This document shows positions 44,605 to 53,080 of a DNA stretch of 64,000 bases, in pieces. This stretch comes from JANNMJ01 sp031425525 (GTDB taxonomy: Bacteria; Bacteroidota; Bacteroidia; Cytophagales; Hymenobacteraceae), in contig JANPJM010000030.1 of assembly GCA_031425525.1 (NCBI GenBank), forward strand, positions 8,331 to 72,330. Reading direction: 5' to 3'. The position numbers and the translations under genes are program-made. Numbering within the stretch: the first letter of the stretch is position 1; each line of letters opens with the position of its first letter. The notes beneath the pieces were generated by a model. It did not search any database, had not been told where the DNA came from, and saw nothing but the letters and a program-made list of their open reading frames with translations.

Positions 44605-47600
44605 ATGCCTGATTTTTTCGCTTTGCGCCGGCACGTGCTGCCAGTGGCTGCTCTGGGATTATTGCTTGTGTCGACAGCCGCCCCGGCGGCCGCACAGGTG
44701 GCGCCGCGTAACAAGCCGGCAGCGGTCCAACCGGCTGCATCTCAACCCGTCGCCCAACCGGCGCCCAGCGGCCCCAACTACCGCCTCTCGCTGCGGGGCG
44801 GCACGTTTACGCCGCCCGCCAATCAGGAGGAGTTTTTCTCGGCTGCTGCCGAACCCACCGACATCAGCGGGGGCGTTTTCATCCGACTGGTGCAGTTCTG
44901 GGAACTGCCGACCAAAGACCGCCGCGCCCGCCTCGAACGCGCATGGCACGTTCGGCTCCTCGATTACCTGCCGATGAACACGTACGTAGTGGCGTTTCCG
45001 GCGTCGTTCAACCGGCAGCTCTTGATGGGCTACAACGTGCGCAGCGTATTTCAACTGACTCCCGACCAACGGCTGCACCCGCTGCTGCGCACCGGCAACG
45101 TGCCCGCGCATGCCCTGCGGCCCGGTAACCAGGCCGAGGTACTGATCGAGACCATTGCCGCCGAAGCTGCCCCCAATCCCGCCGCCTTTCGGGCCGCCAC
45201 CCGCGCTGCGTTACTGGCAGCTGGGGCCACCGAACTGGTGGCGCCCGACACCACGGCCCCGCACCGCCTGCGTGCCCGCGTACCACTGGGTAAGCTGCAA
45301 GCCGTGGCCGCCGTGGCGGCGGTGCTGAGTGTAGAGCCTGTGCCTGCCCCGGCGCAGCGCGAAGACCGCCCCGGCCGCTCGAACCACCGGGCTAATTTTC
45401 TGAATTCCGACGACCCCCTCGGTCGCCACTACGACGGCACCGGCGTGCGCGTGGCCCTCGGCGACGATGGTATTCTGGGGCCGCACATCGATTACACGGG
45501 CCGCTTCGACCAGACGAACGTCACCAACGACAACGGCGACCACGGCGACCACTGCGGCGGCATCATTGCGGGGGGCGGCAACCTCGACCCGCGCCAGCGC
45601 GGCATGGCGCCCGGCGCGAGTGTGAGCGTTTACAACCCGTTCGATAACATCGATGCCGCGCCCGCCGATTTCGACGCTACCGGCGTGCGCATTACGTCCA
45701 CATCGTACGGCGATGGCTGCCATTCGGGCTACACCGCCGCCGCGCGCGACGTAGACCAGCAAACCCGGCAGCAACCGGCGCTGCTGCACGTTTTTTCGGC
45801 GGGTAATTCGGGTAGCAACAACTGCGGTTTTCTGACGGGCTGGGGCAACATTACGGGCGGCAACAAATCGGGCAAGAACGTACTGGCCGTCGGTGCCGTA
45901 GACCGCAGCGACCAGCTTGCGGGGTTTTCGTCGCGCGGGCCCACTCGCGATGGCCGCGTCAAGCCCGACATCTGCGCCGTGGGCGTCGATGTCAATTCGA
46001 CCCTGCCCAACAACACGTACGGCAACAATTCGGGCACTTCCATGGCGTGCCCCGGTATGGCGGGCACCAGTGCGCTGCTGTACCAACTCTGGCGCGCCCG
46101 CCACGGCGGGCAAGACCCCACGGCCGCGCTCATCAAGGCGGTGGTGCTGGGCACGGCCGACGATTTGGGCAATCCAGGGCCCGATTTCGAGTTTGGCTAC
46201 GGGCGGCTCAATGCCCGCCGCGCGGCGCTCGCTTTGGAAGGCGAGCGGTTTTTTTCGGATTCCGTCGATCAGGGCCAGCAGCGTTCGTTTAGTGTGGCCG
46301 TGGCCGCCGGTACCCAACAAGTGCGCTTCCTCACGCACTGGACCGATTTTGAGGGTTCCGTCCTCGCCGGGCGGGCGTTGGTCAACGACCTCGATGCCGT
46401 GCTGATTTCGCCCGCTGGCGACACTATCCGGCCGTGGGTACTCGATCCGCGCCCCAACCTCGCCACCATCGACAACCCGGCCGTGCGCGCCCGCGACTCG
46501 CTCAATAACGCCGAGCTGATTACGTTCGACGCGCCCACGCCCGGCACCTATACTCTCCTGATCCGGGGAACGAGCGTGCCGCAGGGGCCGCAAAAGTTCT
46601 ACGCGGTGTATGAACTGCTGACCGATTCCATTGTGGTGACGTACCCGATGGGCGGCGAGTCGTTCGCCCCCGCCGACGGCGAAACCCTCCGCTGGGATGC
46701 GTTCGGCAACGTAGGTTCGTTTACGCTGACCCTATCCGCCGATTCGGGCGCTACTTGGCAAACCATTGGCACGGTGCCGGGCAACCTGCGGCATTTTCAG
46801 TGGGGCGCGCCCGCCACGCGCCTCGGCCAGCGGCTGTTGCTACGCGTGCAGCGCGGGGCGGTAGTGGGGCAATCGGGCAGCTCGTTCAGCGTGATGAATC
46901 CACCGGCCAACGTGCGCATCACGCGCGTCTGCCCCGATTCCACGACCGTGGAGTGGAGCGCCGTTACGGGCGCCGTGCGCTACGATGTGTACCGTCTCGG
47001 CACCACCAAAATGGATAGTGTAGGCACCAGCGTGCAGCCGCGTTTTTTGCTGGGCGGCACCAACTCGCTCCTGGAAGATTGGCTGAGCGTGCGCGCCGTG
47101 CGGGCCAACGGTGCGCAGAGCAACCGCGCTATTGCGGTACGCCGGGCGCCGGGTTTGGCCAATTGCGTACTGGGGTTTGATGGGGAACTCGTGCGGGTGG
47201 TCTCGCCGGTGGCAGGCGGGCAGACGTGCGGCGCGGTGCGCCCGGCCACCGTCGCGCTCGAAATCCGCAACTCCGGCGCGCTGGTGCTGCCGGGCGGGCG
47301 GGTGTTTTACCGACTCGGCGCGGGCGCGGTCGTATCCGATTCGGTGTTGGGGCCGCTCGCGCCCGGCACGGTGCGGCTGTACACCTTCAGCGTGCCGCTG
47401 GTGCTGCCGGGCGGGCCATCGGAGTTACTGGTATGGATGCGGTTTGGGGCCGATGCCAACCGCCGCAACGACACGGTACGCGTCGCACTGAACCCCAACG
47501 TAGGCACCACGGTGCCGTTGCCGCTGGTACAGAACATTGATACCTGGGCGCGTTGCAACACGGCCTCTGATTGCGAAACTACCGTGTGCGCCCTCGGCAA

Positions 47601-48348
47601 CGGGTGGCGCAACGCCCCCAACGGCACCGGCGACGACATCGACTGGCGCGTGAATTCCGGCGCGACGCCCTCCACCGATACCGGCCCCGACGCCGACCAT
47701 ACCCTCGGCACGGCCGCCGGGCGCTACCTCTACCTGGAGGCTTCCAACGCGTGTTTTCAGAAATCAGCCGTGCTGCTCTCGCCCTGCCTCGACCTCACGC
47801 AGGATACCTTGATTCGCGATTTCACGTTCTGGTACCACGCGTTTGGGGCCGATATTGGCTCGCTGCACGTCGATGTGCTGCCCGATTCGGGCGCGGCGCA
47901 ACTCGATGCGCTGCCGGCTGTCGTGGGCCCCCAGGGCACCCAGTGGCGGCAAGGGCGCGTGTCGCTGGCCGCGTTTCGGGGGCGCACGGTCACGCTCCGG
48001 CTGCGCGGCTTGACCGGCCCGGATTTCGCCGGTGATCTGGCGCTCGACGATTTCGCCGTCGAAACCCGCCCCGTCCTCGGCTTGCGCGCCGACGCCCAAG
48101 CCCTCGCCGACCGGCTCTCGCTGGCGCCCAACCCCACCACCGGCACCGTGCGCCTCACCCGCCCCGACCTCACCGATGGCCCCCTCGCCATCACCATCCT
48201 CGATGTGCAGGGCCGCACCGTGGCCCGGCAAACGCTCAACGGGCTGGCTACCACCTTCGAGCTTGGTGGCGCAGCGGCGGGCACATACGTGGTACGCGTC
48301 GTGAGTGCGCGCACCAGCGTGGTGCGCCGGTTGATGGTGGCGCGCTGA
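44605..48348 (+). CDS. T9SS-exported S8 (subtilisin-like) serine protease
   Basis: A 1247-residue secreted protease. A signal peptide lies at ~1-30 ('LPVAALGLLLVSTAAPAAAQ'), then a prodomain of ~200 residues ending near 'PAPAQREDRP'. The catalytic triad is Asp287 ('VALGDDGILG'), His313 ('HGDHCGGIIAGG') and Ser479 ('NNSGTSMACPGMAG'); Asn in 'SAGNSG' fits the oxyanion site. Then come proprotein-convertase-like and fibronectin-like domains, then an MAM-like domain (~965-1140, 'FQKSAVLLSPCLDL'), and a T9SS sorting domain ('LSLAPNPTTGTVRL' to 'VVRRLMVAR'). Substrates are unknown; the giant T9SS proteins upstream are plausible but unproven targets. Confidence 0.92.
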   Translation: MPDFFALRRHVLPVAALGLLLVSTAAPAAAQVAPRNKPAAVQPAASQPVAQPAPSGPNYRLSLRGGTFTPPANQEEFFSAAAEPTDISGGVFIRLVQFWELPTKDRRARLERAWHVRLLDYLPMNTYVVAFPASFNRQLLMGYNVRSVFQLTPDQRLHPLLRTGNVPAHALRPGNQAEVLIETIAAEAAPNPAAFRAATRAALLAAGATELVAPDTTAPHRLRARVPLGKLQAVAAVAAVLSVEPVPAPAQREDRPGRSNHRANFLNSDDPLGRHYDGTGVRVALGDDGILGPHIDYTGRFDQTNVTNDNGDHGDHCGGIIAGGGNLDPRQRGMAPGASVSVYNPFDNIDAAPADFDATGVRITSTSYGDGCHSGYTAAARDVDQQTRQQPALLHVFSAGNSGSNNCGFLTGWGNITGGNKSGKNVLAVGAVDRSDQLAGFSSRGPTRDGRVKPDICAVGVDVNSTLPNNTYGNNSGTSMACPGMAGTSALLYQLWRARHGGQDPTAALIKAVVLGTADDLGNPGPDFEFGYGRLNARRAALALEGERFFSDSVDQGQQRSFSVAVAAGTQQVRFLTHWTDFEGSVLAGRALVNDLDAVLISPAGDTIRPWVLDPRPNLATIDNPAVRARDSLNNAELITFDAPTPGTYTLLIRGTSVPQGPQKFYAVYELLTDSIVVTYPMGGESFAPADGETLRWDAFGNVGSFTLTLSADSGATWQTIGTVPGNLRHFQWGAPATRLGQRLLLRVQRGAVVGQSGSSFSVMNPPANVRITRVCPDSTTVEWSAVTGAVRYDVYRLGTTKMDSVGTSVQPRFLLGGTNSLLEDWLSVRAVRANGAQSNRAIAVRRAPGLANCVLGFDGELVRVVSPVAGGQTCGAVRPATVALEIRNSGALVLPGGRVFYRLGAGAVVSDSVLGPLAPGTVRLYTFSVPLVLPGGPSELLVWMRFGADANRRNDTVRVALNPNVGTTVPLPLVQNIDTWARCNTASDCETTVCALGNGWRNAPNGTGDDIDWRVNSGATPSTDTGPDADHTLGTAAGRYLYLEASNACFQKSAVLLSPCLDLTQDTLIRDFTFWYHAFGADIGSLHVDVLPDSGAAQLDALPAVVGPQGTQWRQGRVSLAAFRGRTVTLRLRGLTGPDFAGDLALDDFAVETRPVLGLRADAQALADRLSLAPNPTTGTVRLTRPDLTDGPLAITILDVQGRTVARQTLNGLATTFELGGAAAGTYVVRVVSARTSVVRRLMVAR

Positions 48349-48498
48349 TGAATTTTTGCCAAAAAACGGCCTTATGCTTCGTTTTTGGGACGTGTAGCGC
48401 CTAATATTCCTTGGTGCGCACCGGCGTTCAGCCAACGGTGGCGGCGGTGTAGTGCTTTATTAATCAGCCGCTCGACGAGAGGCACCGAAATCCTATCG

Positions 48499-48506
48499 TA
48501 GTTTTG
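48499..48506 (+). promoter_or_regulatory. candidate -7 box of the epimerase gene
   Basis: TAGTTTTG matches TAnnTTTG exactly and is 50 bases before the ATG at 48557. No TTG lies 17-23 bases upstream, so only the -7 element is supported. Confidence 0.35.
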
Positions 48507-48556
48507 CCCCCGCAAGGCTCGGTAGAGTCGTGCGAGATCACTCCTTATTTCCCCGT

Positions 48557-49558
48557 ATGATTACCTCCCTCGTGACGGGTGGCGCCGGTTTCATTGGCGC
48601 GCACGTCTCCCGCGAGCTGCTTAAGCTCGGCCACCGCGTTATCATTCTCGATGACCTGAGCGGTGGTTACGAAGAAAACCTGCCGCAGCACGAAAATTCG
48701 ACCTTCGTGCAGGGGACTATCCTCGACCACGAGTTGCTGGCCCGCCTCTTCGACGAGCATGCGTTCGACTATGTATACCATTTGGCGGCGTACGCGGCCG
48801 AAGGGTTGAGCCATTTCATCAAGCGGTTCAATTACAACAACAACCTGATCGGGTCGGTCAATCTGATCAACGAAGCCGTGAAGCACAAGATCAAGTGCTT
48901 CGTCTTTACGTCGTCGATTGCCGTGTACGGCGCCATCGAGCCCCCGATGCGCGAAGACCAGACGCCGCAACCCGAAGACCCCTACGGGATCGCGAAACTG
49001 GCCGTGGAACTGGATTTGAAAGTGACGCACGAGATGTTCGGGCTGAACTACGTCATCTTCCGCCCCCACAACGTGTACGGCGAGTACCAAAACCTCGGCG
49101 ATAAGTATCGCAACGTGGTGGGCATCTTCATGAACCAATTGATGCAGGAGAAGCCGCTCACCATTTTTGGCGATGGTAAGCAGACGCGCGCGTTCTCGTA
49201 CATCGGCGACATCGCCCCGCACATCGCCAACTGCGTCAATGTGCCCGATGCGTACAATCAGGTCATCAACGTCGGCGCCGACCAGGAGTATTCCGTCAGC
49301 GAACTCGCCACTACGGTGATGGAAACGATGGGCCTCACCGGGATGCTCCGCCACGTGGAGGCCCGCAACGAGGTGCAGCACGCCTACTCCGACCATTCGA
49401 AGGCGCACCGCCTGTTTGGCAACGCCCACAATACGACCTTGAAAGAGGGTCTGGAGAAAATGGTGCAGTGGTCGAAAGATGCCGGTATCAAGAAGAGCGT
49501 CAAGTTCAAGGATATCGAAATCCTGGAGAAACTGCCGCCGGTCTGGCTCGAAGACTAA
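48557..49558 (+). CDS. NAD-dependent epimerase/dehydratase (SDR, sugar nucleotide)
   Basis: A 333-residue extended short-chain dehydrogenase of the UDP-glucose 4-epimerase type. The Rossmann motif is 'VTGGAGFIGAHVSREL' at residues ~5-20, the active site Ser-Ser in 'FVFTSSIAVYG' and the catalytic YxxxK as 'YGIAK'. 'FRPHNVYGEYQN' and 'SYIGDIAPHI' are family segments. The preferred start is ATG 48557; an earlier start at 48530 adds nine non-conserved residues. It is followed 100 bases later by a glycosyltransferase on the same strand, so both may serve polysaccharide or glycan synthesis. The exact sugar is unknown. Confidence 0.9.
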   Translation: MITSLVTGGAGFIGAHVSRELLKLGHRVIILDDLSGGYEENLPQHENSTFVQGTILDHELLARLFDEHAFDYVYHLAAYAAEGLSHFIKRFNYNNNLIGSVNLINEAVKHKIKCFVFTSSIAVYGAIEPPMREDQTPQPEDPYGIAKLAVELDLKVTHEMFGLNYVIFRPHNVYGEYQNLGDKYRNVVGIFMNQLMQEKPLTIFGDGKQTRAFSYIGDIAPHIANCVNVPDAYNQVINVGADQEYSVSELATTVMETMGLTGMLRHVEARNEVQHAYSDHSKAHRLFGNAHNTTLKEGLEKMVQWSKDAGIKKSVKFKDIEILEKLPPVWLED

Positions 49559-49582
49559 GACCATTCCGCATTCAGCGCCTTC

Positions 49583-49636
49583 GTCATCCTGCGTGTCGGC
49601 CGAAACTGAGAGGTTTTGGGCGGCGCGCAGGATGAC
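49583..49636. repeat. palindrome (GTCATCCTGCG family)
   Basis: GTCATCCTGCG at 49583-49593 is inverted as CGCAGGATGAC at 49626-49636 around a 32-base centre. It lies between the epimerase and glycosyltransferase genes. Similar 'GTCATCCTGCG' palindromes are common in Bacteroidota intergenic DNA. Confidence 0.75.
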
Positions 49637-49665
49637 CAATTTTTGCCTTATTCCCCGCTTTGCCC

Positions 49666-50790
49666 GTGGCTAATTCTGCCCCTGCCGCCCGTCGGCGCAT
49701 TTTATTCGTCGCGATGCACCGGCCCGACCGTTCGCCTTCGCAGCGGTTTCGGTTTGAGCAATACCTAGAGTATATCCGCGCCAACGGGTACGATTACGAG
49801 TTTTCGTATCTGATTTCGGCCGCCGACGACAAGATTTTCTACAAGCCCGGCAACTTGCCGAGTAAGCTGGGGATTTTTCTGCGCTCGACTCTGCGCCGCT
49901 TGGGCGAGGCGATGCGCGCCGGTTCCTACGACATTATTTTCATACAGCGCGAGGCGTATATGCTCGGTACGGCGTTCTTCGAAAAATCCTTCGCGCGGTC
50001 GCGGGCGAAGGTCATTTTCGATTACGACGACTCTATTTGGGTGCAGCAGGTGTCGGCGGGCAACCGGATGCTCGGCTTCCTCAAAAACGCCGATAAAACG
50101 CGCGACATCATCAAGGTATCGGATATGGTTTTCGCGGGAAATCAGTACCTGGCCGATTTTGCCGCACAGTACAACCCTGTTGTGCGCATCGTGCCCACGA
50201 CCATCGATACCGATGAATACCAGCGGTTACCGCGCCCCGCCGACCAGCCCCTCGACCAAGTGTGTATCGGCTGGAGCGGCTCTTTTACGACAATTGAGCA
50301 TTTCGAGACAGCCTTGCCCGCGCTGCGCATCATTCAGCAGCAGTACGGCCCGCGCGTGACGTTCCGAGTGGTGGGCGATGGCTCGTACCGCAACGAAGAA
50401 TTGGGCATTACTGGGCTGCCGTGGCGTAAGGATACCGAAGTGGCCGACCTCTCGGCGATGGATATTGGCATTATGCCGCTGCCCGATACCGAGTGGGCCA
50501 AAGGCAAGTGCGGGCTGAAAGGTTTGCAGTATATGGCCGTCGAAACGCCGACGATTATGTCGCCGGTCGGGGTGAATACCGAAATCATCCAACACGGCGA
50601 AAATGGTCTGCTCGCTTCTACCACCGAGGAATGGGTGGCAGCCCTACGGTTGCTCATCGACGACGGCGCCGCGCGGGGCTTGATGGGCCGCGCCGGGCGC
50701 AAAACGGTGGTCGAACAGTTTTCGGTGCTATCGGAGCGCGACCATTACCTCCAGCTTTTCGACGAGGTACTCGCCTTGCCGCACCGCTAG
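49666..50790 (+). CDS. glycosyltransferase family 4-like protein
   Basis: A 374-residue GT-B fold glycosyltransferase. The N-terminal lobe begins 'RRRILFVAMHRPDRSPSQRFRFEQYLEYIRANG'; 'VIFDYDDSIWVQQ' marks the linker. The C-terminal lobe has 'GWSGSFTTIEHFETALPALR' and the nucleotide-sugar segment 'YMAVETPTIMSPVGVNTEII...NGLLASTTEEW', the E-x7-E motif region. It transfers a sugar from a nucleotide donor to an unknown acceptor. The start is a GTG at 49666 or a TTG at 49660; both lack a good ribosome site. Pairing with the preceding epimerase suggests surface glycan synthesis. Confidence 0.88.
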   Translation: MANSAPAARRRILFVAMHRPDRSPSQRFRFEQYLEYIRANGYDYEFSYLISAADDKIFYKPGNLPSKLGIFLRSTLRRLGEAMRAGSYDIIFIQREAYMLGTAFFEKSFARSRAKVIFDYDDSIWVQQVSAGNRMLGFLKNADKTRDIIKVSDMVFAGNQYLADFAAQYNPVVRIVPTTIDTDEYQRLPRPADQPLDQVCIGWSGSFTTIEHFETALPALRIIQQQYGPRVTFRVVGDGSYRNEELGITGLPWRKDTEVADLSAMDIGIMPLPDTEWAKGKCGLKGLQYMAVETPTIMSPVGVNTEIIQHGENGLLASTTEEWVAALRLLIDDGAARGLMGRAGRKTVVEQFSVLSERDHYLQLFDEVLALPHR

Positions 50791-50844
50791 CAACGCGTCC
50801 CACAACACGAGCGTTCTGCGGTTGCCGAATCCCATGCGGTAGTG

Positions 50845-51336
50845 CTACCCATCACGCTCCTCGTCGGCGGCGGAGTTTTTCGGGAAAGGCCCGGTGGCGC
50901 TTACGCGCGGCCGGGCCTTTACTTCTTCAATGATCCGCAGTTCTTCCTCGGATTCCAGATCGGAAAGCTCGATTTTGAGAGCTTCGATGGAAATGATGAG
51001 TTCGCGCAACGACATCCCCAGCGAAATCAGCAACCCCACCAACGACAGCCCAAACACCACCACTCCCGCCATTTGCTGCCCCAAAAACAGCAGCAGCATA
51101 CACAGCACGCAGCCAAACATCGACCCGATGCCCACCACCTGCATATTGCGCACGATGTAGAGCCGCTTTCGCAGGTTCACGATTTGCGCCATCACCGACG
51201 GCGAATGCGTGCTGATATACTGCGGTTTGAGCGTGCGCACCCGGTTGGCGAGCGCCATAAACCGGTTGGTATACGCCAGCAGCAGTAACGAGAGCGCCGG
51301 AAACAGCAGCGCAGGCGTGGTGAGGGTAATTTCCAT
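50845..51336 (-). CDS. DUF2721 membrane protein
   Basis: A 163-residue integral membrane protein. The start 'MEITLTTPALLFPALSLLLLAYTNRFMALANRVRTL' is the DUF2721 signature; two further helices (~70-110) are 'QVVGIGSMFGCVLCMLLLFLG' and 'AGVVVFGLSLVGLLISLGMSL'. The C-terminus is a charged helix ('LRELIISIEALKIELSDLESEEELR'). The function of DUF2721 proteins is unknown. Confidence 0.85.
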   Translation of the reverse strand: MEITLTTPALLFPALSLLLLAYTNRFMALANRVRTLKPQYISTHSPSVMAQIVNLRKRLYIVRNMQVVGIGSMFGCVLCMLLLFLGQQMAGVVVFGLSLVGLLISLGMSLRELIISIEALKIELSDLESEEELRIIEEVKARPRVSATGPFPKNSAADEERDG

Positions 51337-51400
51337 AATCTGAGAAAGTGGCCGGGTGCTGCCGGTAGCCTGTCAGAGGCCAACCCGGCTGCAAAACAAC

Positions 51401-51434
51401 AACGCCCCACCGGCAGTCAGCCGGTGGGGCGTTT
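51401..51434 (-). terminator. rho-independent terminator
   Basis: CGCCCCACCGGC pairs with GCCGGTGGGGCG around a 5-base loop. Read on the minus strand it is followed by TTGTTGTTTT, terminating the Lys-rich exported protein gene (51501-51866); the other side also ends in TTTT, so it may act in both directions. Confidence 0.85.
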
Positions 51435-51500
51435 TGATTAGGCGTTACACCGGGCAATGTCCGCGAAAAACGCGAAGGATTTGCCGATGCAACGAGTCCG

Positions 51501-51866
51501 CTAATCGACGGCTTTCTCGACGGCAGCTTCCGTTTTCTGCGCGCCTTTTTTGACGGTTTTGCCTACCGCTTTACCGGCTTTTTTGGTGCCCTGAACGGTT
51601 TTGGTCGCCACTTTCTCGGTGCCGTTGGCTACTTTTTTGCCCACCATCTTGGTGTCCTGCGCGGCTTCGTTTACCACTTCACCGGCTTTGGTGCGGCCCG
51701 TGCGCGAATCGGTTTGCACGCGGGTCGTACCGTTGTCGCGCACCTTCACGGTGGTAGTCGTTTTAGCGCCTGTCGCCTCGTCTTTGGTGGTCGTGGTGCC
51801 GCTCTGGGCCACGGCCGGAACGGTGAGCAGCGCGGCGAGGCCGGCCATCAGCAAGTGCTTTTTCAT
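51501..51866 (-). CDS. small exported Lys/Thr-rich protein
   Basis: A 121-residue exported protein with a clear signal peptide, 'MKKHLLMAGLAALLTVPAVAQ'. The mature part is low complexity, Lys/Thr/Ala-rich, with repeated short turns ('KKVANGTEKV', 'TVQGTKKAGKAVGKTVKKG'), reminiscent of histone-H1-like or cationic periplasmic proteins. No enzyme domain is seen. The first ATG at 51875 would add three residues (MTP). Role unknown; a binding or packing protein for polyanions is a guess from composition. Confidence 0.65.
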   Translation of the reverse strand: MKKHLLMAGLAALLTVPAVAQSGTTTTKDEATGAKTTTTVKVRDNGTTRVQTDSRTGRTKAGEVVNEAAQDTKMVGKKVANGTEKVATKTVQGTKKAGKAVGKTVKKGAQKTEAAVEKAVD

Positions 51867-51965
51867 CGGAGTCAATGTCTGGTTGAGGGAGTGAAAATCC
51901 GCTCCGGGGCCGTGTACGGATGGCTGGGTGTAGGGTTTTTTACAGAAGCCGCGAAGCCACTGATG

Positions 51966-52874
51966 TCACCCCTGACGGCCGGCCAGCCACCGCCGAACCA
52001 TCGCCCAAGCACTGGCCCCGGAGATGAGAATCACCTTCCAGAATTTAATAATCAGAGCAAAAAAACCAACCTTAGCCAACACTTTACCCGCCACTAATCC
52101 GCCGAGCGAATAGGCGGCGATATCATCGACATCGGGGGCATAATCTTCGTACTGAAGGCCGTCGGCGAAATGTGTTCGCGCAATTAAAGTTGGAATTGCC
52201 GTTTTGATTTCCGGCAATTGGCCTTTTCCGGAAATAGCCATCAAGCGCAATACCCCTTTGCGACCCAAAACGCGTACGTCGTAATTGAGGGTATGGTGCG
52301 CCGTGGCGCCGCTTGGGCCGAAACGCAGCAACTTGGCCCAGTGCAGAACGTGGTGTTTCTGGTCGTAGAACGGGGGCGACGCCCAGCCCAGCACCTCGAT
52401 AGGGTCGTAGCCATCGGCCGCGCGCGTGGCGTTTTCGAGCCGAGTATCGTGTCGCATCTCCTCCAGTAAGGCATCATAGTCGATGTTGTCGGCGTCGCCG
52501 TCATCTACGTATCCCATTTCCTCGTACGTCACCATAAACGCCCAGCTATCATCGGTGGCAGGCCCCATAGTGGTGGGCAACAGCAAGCCGAGTGGGGTGT
52601 TATCGGGCGGATTCCCCCAGAGGCGCTCCAGCACATACTGTGCTTGCGCGGAATCCAGAAAACGCATTCCCGCCGGCACATCAATGTAGCCCAACCGCCC
52701 CGGTAGGCTTACCCGGCCGGTTTGATAATGAAAGGATGCATTGACGGAATCGACGTATACTCGCTCCAGGGCCGCCGAGTCCGGCACCGCAGGAGTGGCA
52801 GCAGCCGCGCGAACGGCCGAAGTCCAGAGAAGCACAAACAGGCCAAAGTACCGGGTGGTCTTCAGAAAATTCAT
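51966..52874 (-). CDS. DUF2167 family membrane-anchored protein
   Basis: A 302-residue protein with an N-terminal signal or anchor ('RYFGLFVLLWTSAVRAAAA') and a C-terminal membrane pair ('VGFFALIIKFWKVILISG'). The DUF2167 core is clear: 'RVSLPGRLGYIDVPAGMRFLDSAQAQYVLERLWGNPP', 'GYVDDGDADNIDYDALLEEM', 'EVLGWASPPFYDQKHHVLHWAKLLRFG', 'TLNYDVRVLGRKGVLRLMAIS'. The family is 'predicted membrane-anchored protein' without known activity. The frame extends to 53048 but the ATG at 52874 precedes the signal segment. Confidence 0.88.
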   Translation of the reverse strand: MNFLKTTRYFGLFVLLWTSAVRAAAATPAVPDSAALERVYVDSVNASFHYQTGRVSLPGRLGYIDVPAGMRFLDSAQAQYVLERLWGNPPDNTPLGLLLPTTMGPATDDSWAFMVTYEEMGYVDDGDADNIDYDALLEEMRHDTRLENATRAADGYDPIEVLGWASPPFYDQKHHVLHWAKLLRFGPSGATAHHTLNYDVRVLGRKGVLRLMAISGKGQLPEIKTAIPTLIARTHFADGLQYEDYAPDVDDIAAYSLGGLVAGKVLAKVGFFALIIKFWKVILISGASAWAMVRRWLAGRQG

Positions 52875-53080
52875 AATTATTGGCATCCAAATCAGCAGAA
52901 GCTGATGCGATAAATTCGACCTTATTGGGCTAATGTACGACGGCGAGGGAGCTTGGAAACTGGTGCCCAACCCCGCACCCCGCCCAACCCCACCGCCCGT
53001 TTCGGAGTTATACCAAGTGGCGCGCGCGTTTCGTTTTCGAGCGCCCAACCGCCACTTTCTTACACTGAATTACCTAAAAA

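Noticed and set aside
48545..49639. 364-codon antisense frame over the epimerase gene
   Set aside because: Sense strand has full SDR motifs; antisense is a codon-bias shadow. The same holds for 53060-54256 over ndh and 45211-46593 over the protease.
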